DNA from: Posidonia oceanica
Taxonomy: Eukaryota; Streptophyta; Magnoliopsida; Alismatales; Posidoniaceae
DNA: 64,000 bases
Reading direction: 5' to 3'
NCBI GenBank assembly: GCA_037176725.1
Contig: JAZBRS010000011.1
Location: 992,001 to 1,056,000 of the forward strand
Shown here piece after piece: positions 59,148 through 64,000 of this stretch. The translations under genes and the position numbers were made by a program. Position 1 is the first letter of the stretch; every line of letters starts with the position of its first letter. The notes beneath the pieces were generated by a model that was not told the DNA's origin, made no database searches, and saw only the letters and a list, made by a program, of their open reading frames with translations.

Positions 59148-60258
59148 ATGGCACCTAAGGGCAAAAGCAAGGGGAAGGTTTCTGCATCCAGTTCTGGCTT
59201 GGAGGATGAAGGTGGTTGGAAGGGAGTTCGGCTAGAGTTGGGGGAAATGGTGCGAGGACTCGTGCAATCGCTTGGAAGGAACAGTTCCAGTGAGGCCAAG
59301 GGTGACCCGTGGATTTCCTAGTTCCGTAAGCTTGGTGCACCGAACTTCGATGGCAAGGGCAAGCCAGAGGATGCGGAGTCTTGGCTCTCAGAGGTTGAGA
59401 AGTTTCTGGAGAGTCTGGAGTGTCCGGAGGAGAAGTGGGTTCGTCTGGCAACCTTCTAGTTCAAGGGTGAAGCCTGCCAGTGGTGGAAGTTTGCGTGCCG
59501 TCTCAAGTTTCCTGATGCAGATCTACTTGCTATACCCTGGGAAGAGTTCCGGGAGGTGTTTTACGAGCAGTATTTCCCCGAGTATGAGCGGGATCACTTG
59601 GATAGGGCCTTCCGGAATTTGAAGCAGGGGAGCATGTCTGTGGCGGAGTACGAGGCAGCTTTCACTCAGTTGGAGCAGTTTGCTCAGGTGTTCGACACAG
59701 AAAGACGCCGAGCTAAGAAGTTTGTGGAAGGGTTGGTGCCAGCTCTTCGGTCAAGGGTTTTAGGTTTCAGATGCCCGACCTTGGCTGATGCTGTGGAGCT
59801 TGCGGCCAGGTATGAAGATGACCGCAAGCTATTTCTGGAAGAACACCCCAAAGAGAAGGGGAAGTCGTCCTCTCAGCGGCCTTCTGTTTCTGGAGGTCTG
59901 AGCTCTGGTAGTTCTGGGAGCTCAGGGAAGAAGAGGAAGGAGCGTTCCGGTTCTGGTGCTGAGGAGGGACGTAGTTCTTTTGGAAGAGGGAGTTCTGAAT
60001 ACAGCCAGACAGGCTCGAGTGGAGGTTCAAGAACTTGTTTCAAGTGTGGGAAGCCAGGACACATTGCTATGTATTGCGCCAGTAAATCGCAGAACCCAGG
60101 CCCTGTGAGATGTTATAATTGCGGGAAGACTGGGCATATTCAGCGGAACTATCCTGAGCCTCCAAAGCCTGCTGGGGATGCACCTCATCAGCCGACCAAG
60201 GGACGAGTGTTCTCCATAGCCGCTCCCGATGCTGGACCCTTGGGGGATGTTGTTGAGG
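59148..60258 (+). pseudogene. gag: Chromovirus gag with two zinc knuckles
   Basis: ATG at 59148 ('MAPKGKSKGKVSASSSG'). The capsid domain follows ('APNFDGKGKPEDAESWLSEV', 'FREVFYEQYFPEYERDHL', 'FRNLKQGSMSVAEYEAAF'). A Ser/Gly/Lys-rich stretch leads to the knuckle 'CFKCGKPGHIAMYC' (C-x2-C-x4-H-x4-C) and a second, 'CYNCGKTGHIQRNY', where the last Cys is Tyr. Two in-frame TAG stops, 59319-59321 and 59457-59459, sit where Gln is expected ('ATYQLKGEA' in relatives). The frame then runs open to 60258, where a GT-AG segment starts. Gag packages the RNA; loss of the last Cys would weaken the second knuckle. Confidence 0.9.
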
Positions 60259-60365
60259 GTAAGGAGCGAGAGTGATTTGTATTGTGGACCTCTGTATTGT
60301 AATATGTATCCAGTACTTCTCCCTATTAATGGATGTGTGGTTGTTGTTGTGTTGTGCTTTACCAG
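60259..60365 (+). other. Intron-like 107-bp segment between gag and protease
   Basis: Begins GTAAGG after 'gttgttgagg' and ends 'gtgctttaccag'. It holds in-frame stops and a shift of frame. A branch-like 'ctattaat' lies about 30 bp before the AG. Joining 60258 to 60366 exactly restores the frame, giving 'VVEGSFLVAGNMARVLFDSG', the expected uninterrupted gag-protease link of this lineage. Confidence 0.6.
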
Positions 60366-60850
60366 GTTCTTTTCTTGTGGCCGGTAATATGGCCAGAGTT
60401 TTGTTTGACTCAGGAAGTTCTTACTCGTTTATATCTGAGTCATTTGCAGCTGAGCTTGGCCTAAGACCGGCAAGATTAGCATTTCATCTTGATATGGTGA
60501 CTCCTTTAGGGGAGCACAGCTTGGTATGGAAGTTTTTGAGGTCCATTGGTGTGAAGTTGGGAGAGATGAACTTCGAGGCCAGTCTGATAGTTATGGACAT
60601 GCGGGAGTATGATGTCATACTGGGGATGGACTGGCTGGCGCAGTATTCAGCTGTAATTGACTGTGCCAAGAAGACTGTGGTGGTGGATTGTCCTGGTCAG
60701 GGATGGTGTTTGGTCCAAGGGGTTAAACCTGGAGGGCCAAAGAAGATCATTTCAGCAATGAAGGCCTACCGCCATTTAGCAAGAGGCAATGTGGGCTACC
60801 TGGCCAGTGTGACTGTGTCCTCTTCATCTGCTGTAGGATACAAAACATAC
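60366..60850 (+). pseudogene. Chromovirus aspartic protease
   Basis: The translation starts 'GSFLVAGNMARVLFDSGSS' with the active-site DSG, then 'SFISESFAAELGLRPA', 'MREYDVILGMDWLAQYSAVI' and the linker '[20 protein letters not shown]' to RT. It is open throughout. At about 60845, in 'gatacaaaacata', the frame steps back by one base into RT, most easily explained by the loss of one A. No credible start codon exists in this frame upstream, which supports translation from gag. Confidence 0.87.
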
Positions 60851-61617
60851 CAGTGGTTTGTAGGTATCCAGATATGTTTCCAGAGGACCTACCTGGTATG
60901 CCAACGCATAGGGAGCTGGAGTTCCAGATAGATTTGGTGCCTGGTTCTGGTGCTATTTTGAAGGCCCCGTATAGAATGGCGCCTGCCGAATTAAGGGAGC
61001 TCAGTTGTCAGTTGCAAGAACTGCTAGACAGAGGGTTCATCCGGCCCAGTGTTTCTCCTTGGGGTGCGTCGGTTTTGTTCGTCAAGAAGATGGATGGTAC
61101 TCTCAGATTGTGCATTGATTATAGAATGCTGAATCAGATTACCATCAAGAACAAGTACCCTTTGCCTAGGATTGATGACCTGTTTGACTAGTTGCAGGGA
61201 GCGTCTGTCTTTTCCAAGATAGACTTGAGGTCAGGTTATCATCAGCTTCGAATTCGGGAGTCCGATGTTCAGAAGACAGCTTTTCGGACTCGGTATGGCC
61301 ACTATGAGTTCAGGGTCATGCCATTTGGATTGACCAATGCACCAGCAGCTTTTATGGACCTGATGAACAGGGTGTTCAGGCCCTATCTGGATCAGTTTGT
61401 GGTTGTTTTTGTGGATGACGTGCTAGTATACTCTCCTGATGTAGAGACTCACAGAATGTATTTGAAGGCAGTTTTGGAGACTTTGAGGCAGAATCAACTC
61501 TTTGCAAAGTTCTCCAAGTGTGAGTTCTGGCTTGAGGAGGTTGCTTTTCTTGGCCATGTCATCTCTGGTGCTGGAATCAAGGTTGATCCGGCCAAGGTTG
61601 AGGCTGTGAGCAGTTGA
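60851..61617 (+). pseudogene. Chromovirus reverse transcriptase
   Basis: Contains '[20 protein letters not shown]', '[20 protein letters not shown]', '[20 protein letters not shown]', '[20 protein letters not shown]', '[20 protein letters not shown]' and the intact palm motif '[12 protein letters not shown]'. Two stops break it: TAG at 61189-61191, where relatives have Gln ('DLFDQLQGA'), and TGA at 61615-61617, where relatives have Trp before 'RPKTV'. The catalytic Asp pair is present, unlike in the two Tat-type RTs of this window. Confidence 0.92.
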
Positions 61618-62200
61618 GTTAGGCCGAAGACCGTCTCTGAGATCAGAAGTTTTCTGGGTTTGGCTGGATATTATCGGAGCTTTATTCAGGATTTCTCCAA
61701 GATTGCTGAACCTCTAACTAGGTTGACCCGGAAGGAAATCTCTTTTGTGTGGGATTGGCGGTGTGAAGAGAGTTTCCTTGAGTTGAAGGCTCGCCTGGTC
61801 TCATCTCTTGTCTTAACTTTGCCCTCAGGGAGTGGTGGTTTCTCAGTCTACAGTGATGCCTGTGGATCTGGGTTGGGGTGTGTTTTGATGCAGCATGGTA
61901 GAGTTGTGGCTTATGCATCTCGGCAACTCAAAGACCATGAGAAGAATTACCCCACTCATGATTTGGAGCTTGCTGCTGTGGTTTTTGCCTTGAAGATTTG
62001 GAGGCACTACCTCTATGGCGAACAGTTTGAGATCTTCACAGATCACAAGAGCCTGAAATACATTTTCACTCAGAAGGATTTGAACCTGAGACAGAGGAGG
62101 TGGGTGGAGTATCTGAAAGATTATGATTTCAGTCTATCCTACCACCCAGGGAAGGCTAATGTGGTTGCTGATGCTTTGAGTAGGCGTGCCTACTCGGTGG
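61618..62200 (+). pseudogene. Chromovirus RNase H
   Basis: After '[20 protein letters not shown]' the RNase H domain shows '[18 protein letters not shown]' (first catalytic Asp), '[19 protein letters not shown]' (Glu), '[20 protein letters not shown]' (Asp) and ends with '[13 protein letters not shown]'. The frame is open through the whole domain and into integrase. Confidence 0.92.
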
Positions 62201-63560
62201 CCACCTTGATGATTAGAGAATGGCATCTTCTTGAGGGGTTGGTCGAGTGCAAACCACAGAGGCAGTCTCGGGATTCAGGCAGAGTGTGTTTAGTTAACTT
62301 GTCAGTTGGCCCAAGGCTGGTGGAAGCAGTGGTAGCAGCTCAGCAGTTTGATCCTTTTGTACCTGGAATCTGGAAAAAGATGGAGGCAGGTGAGGCACCC
62401 CATTTCTCTGTTGGGGTAGATGGTGGGCTTAGATTTGACTTGCATCTGTATGTACCTCAGGTGGAGGAGGTGAAGCAGAGCTTGTTGGATGAAGCTCATC
62501 GGTCCAGGTATTCCATTCATCCCGGGAGCACCAAGATGTTTAAGGATCTGAAGAGGAATTTTTGGTGGCTTGGAATGAAGAAGGAGATAGCTGAGCATGT
62601 GGCTAAGTGTACAATCTGCCAGATGGTGAAGATTGAGCATCAGAAGCCTGGAGGATTGCTGCAACCTTTGGATATTTCGGTATGGAAATGGGAGCAGGTG
62701 TCTATGGATTTTGTGACTAGATTGCCCAGAAGCAGGAGAAAGAATGATTCTGTGTGGGTGATCGTGGATAGGCTCACAAAATCGGCACATTTCCTACCTA
62801 TGAGAGTGAATCTTCCTTTACAGCAATTGGCAGAGTTGTATGTGTCTGAAATTGTCCGGTTGCATGGAGTGCCAGTTTCCATTGTGTCTGACAGAGATGC
62901 CCATTTCACTTCGAGGTTCTGGAAAGCATTGCAATAGGCTTTTGGTACTGTGTTGAATTACAGTACAGCTTTCCACCCTTAGACGGATGGTTAGACGGAG
63001 AGGACTATTCAGACGTTGGAAGACATGTTGCGGGCCTACGCTCTGGATTTTGGGGGTTGCTGGGAAGAGCACCTGCCGCTGGTGGAGTTTGGCTACAATA
63101 ATAGTTTTCACTCCAGCATTGGGATGGCTCCGTTTGAGGCACTGTATGGAGGCCGTGTCGGACACCCACCTGTTGGAGCGATGTAGGAGAGCGCCAGCTT
63201 GTCAGGCTAGAGATTGTGCAGCAATACCAAGAGAAAGTGGATTTGATCAGGAAGAGATTGTTGACTGCACAAAGAAGGCAGAAGAGCTATGCAAATAGGA
63301 GGCGAAGGCCTTTGCAATTCGAGGTAGGAGACTTCGTTTTCCTGAAGGTGTCACCAACTAAAGGGGTTGCAAGGTTGGGGAAGCGAGGCAAACTGAGCCC
63401 TCGGTTTATTGGTCGCTATGAGATTGCTAGAAGAGTTGGTGAGGTGGCTTATAAGTTGGTTTTGCCACCGGAGCTCTCTGGAGTGCATAGCGTCTTCCAT
63501 GTGTCGATGTTGAGGAAGTGTGTTGCTGATGTTTCCCAGATCTTACTAGTACGGCCAGAA
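62201..63560 (+). pseudogene. Chromovirus integrase
   Basis: The zinc-binding region has the histidines of '[14 protein letters not shown]' and Cys in 'KCTICQMVK'. The core has '[10 protein letters not shown]' (Asp), '[14 protein letters not shown]' (Asp) and, after stops, 'TERTIQTLEDMLR' (Glu). TAG at 62935-62937 and two TAGs in the normally invariant 'HPQTDGQTER' (both Gln codons CAG to TAG, about 62981-62995) break the frame. A frameshift near 63156 follows 'EALYGGRV'. The C-terminal region is open from 63216 ('FEVGDFVFLKVSPTKG', 'KLSPRFIGRYEIARRVGE'); the GPY/F-type motif reads GRY here. Confidence 0.9.
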
Positions 63561-63743
63561 GGATTGCAGCAGGACTTGTCCGTGGAAGAGGACGCTGTTC
63601 AGATTCTAGATTGTAAGGAGCAGGTTCTCAGGAACAAGGTTATTCCTTTGGTACTGGTTCAGTGGCAGCACTATGGCGTAGAGGAAGCCACTTGGGAGCG
63701 GGAAGCGGATATGTATTCTAGATACCCTTATTTGTTCCATTAG
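63561..63743 (+). CDS. Chromodomain at the C-terminus of the chromovirus polyprotein (3' part of a pseudogene)
   Basis: After 'GVHSVFHVSMLRKC' the translation ends with a chromodomain of the group II type: 'VQILDCKEQVLRNKVIPLVL', 'VQWQHYGVEEATWEREADM', then 'YSRYPYLFH' and a stop. Chromodomains tether integration to marked chromatin in chromoviruses, which fits insertion in a repeat-rich region. The domain itself has no stop, but it is downstream of several in integrase and so would not be made as part of the polyprotein. Confidence 0.85.
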   Translation, partial: GLQQDLSVEEDAVQILDCKEQVLRNKVIPLVLVQWQHYGVEEATWEREADMYSRYPYLFH

Positions 63744-63772
63744 CTGTGAATTTCGAGGACGAAATTTCTTTT

Positions 63773-63785
63773 AAGGGTATTAGGA
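63773..63785 (+). other. Polypurine tract of the chromovirus
   Basis: AAGGGTATTAGGA directly before the 3' LTR. The upstream 'gaggacgaaatttctttt' is a conserved lead-in at this place in Tekay/Del elements. The tract has been eroded by T changes. Confidence 0.65.
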
Positions 63786-64000
63786 TGTAATATCCTGATT
63801 TTTTCCATAATATAATTGAGTTAATTATTTAGGAAAATCTTTCCCAGTTGTTGTTGTTGTTGTTTGTGGTGTGTTGGGGTTGTGTGTGTCTTTAGTGGTT
63901 TGGTTTCTGGCTCCTCGGTGTTGTTTGGTGTGGTCGTGAGGAAGTGAGGGCTTCGTTGAAGGATGTTAGGGACGTGTGTGTGGTTTGTGGTAGAAAATGG
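63786..64000 (+). mobile_element. 3' LTR of the chromovirus (first 215 bp)
   Basis: Starts TGTAATATCCTGATTTTTTC and follows the 5' LTR base for base with about nine substitutions and two small indels. It continues beyond the window. Confidence 0.95.

Larger units (their letters stand above)
56838..64000 (+). mobile_element. Tekay/Del-type chromovirus (Ty3/gypsy), 3' end outside window
   Basis: 5' LTR (56838-59012), initiator-Met-type primer site (59017-59028), gag with zinc knuckles, protease, RT, RNase H, integrase and C-terminal chromodomain, purine-rich end (63773-63785), and the first 215 bp of the 3' LTR (63786 on). The domain order PR-RT-RH-INT-chromodomain defines a chromovirus. The CHD sequence and the LTR start TGTAATATCC point to Tekay/Del, though I cannot exclude a neighbouring clade. 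At least seven in-frame stops and three frame breaks are present. The two LTR starts differ at about nine of 213 positions by hand count. It is nested in LTR-E'. Confidence 0.9.

Overview
This window is repeat-rich heterochromatic DNA from a flowering plant. I see no intact host gene. Almost every base belongs to a Ty3/gypsy retrotransposon of the Tat/Ogre type (long LTRs, tRNA-Arg-like primer site, protease with a DNGS motif, second Archaea-like RNase H), a Tekay/Del-type chromovirus, an L1-like LINE, or a 79-bp tandem satellite. The plant assignment rests on these lineages, the TTTAGGG-type repeats and the DUF4283-type LINE ORF1. Every coding region is broken by stops and frameshifts.

Layout. 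1-2958: partial minus-strand LTR with telomere-like repeats, abutting a plant-mobile-domain-like reading frame (2959-3522). 3523-19977: minus-strand Tat/Ogre-type internal region, read right to left as leader, gag, protease, G-patch, spacer, RT, RNase H, Archaea-like RNase H and the first half of integrase. At about 10509 integrase is fused in frame to a second protease, followed by a second G-patch, spacer, RT, RNase H, second RNase H and a complete integrase. 19978-25674: the 5' LTR of this composite. It sits inside a minus-strand LINE (25675-28842), which is itself inserted in an older LINE copy (28843-29895).

29896-46162 is a 79-bp satellite array that changes orientation at 32560/32561 and has a higher-order period of about 1.2 kb. 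Two LTRs without internal regions interrupt it: one minus (34761-39754) and one plus, 5'-truncated (40049-45199). They form a 5-kb inverted pair around 294 bp of satellite. 46163 onward: a plus-strand Tat/Ogre-type element with 5.9-kb LTRs whose internal region holds only gag (a TR-GAG-like non-autonomous derivative). Its 3' LTR is cut at 56837 by a Tekay-type chromovirus (56838 to beyond 64000) encoding gag, protease, RT, RNase H, integrase and a chromodomain, with a 107-bp intron-like segment between gag and protease.

The insertion order can be read from the nesting: satellite first, then LTRs C, D and E, then the chromovirus; LINE copy 1, then LINE copy 2, then the composite element. Most in-frame stops are CAG to TAG or TGG to TAG/TGA, as expected from deamination of methylated cytosine in silenced repeats. 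The observations most worth a second look are the two-polymerase composite, the inverted higher-order satellite, the intron-like gag-protease segment and the duplicated primer-binding site.
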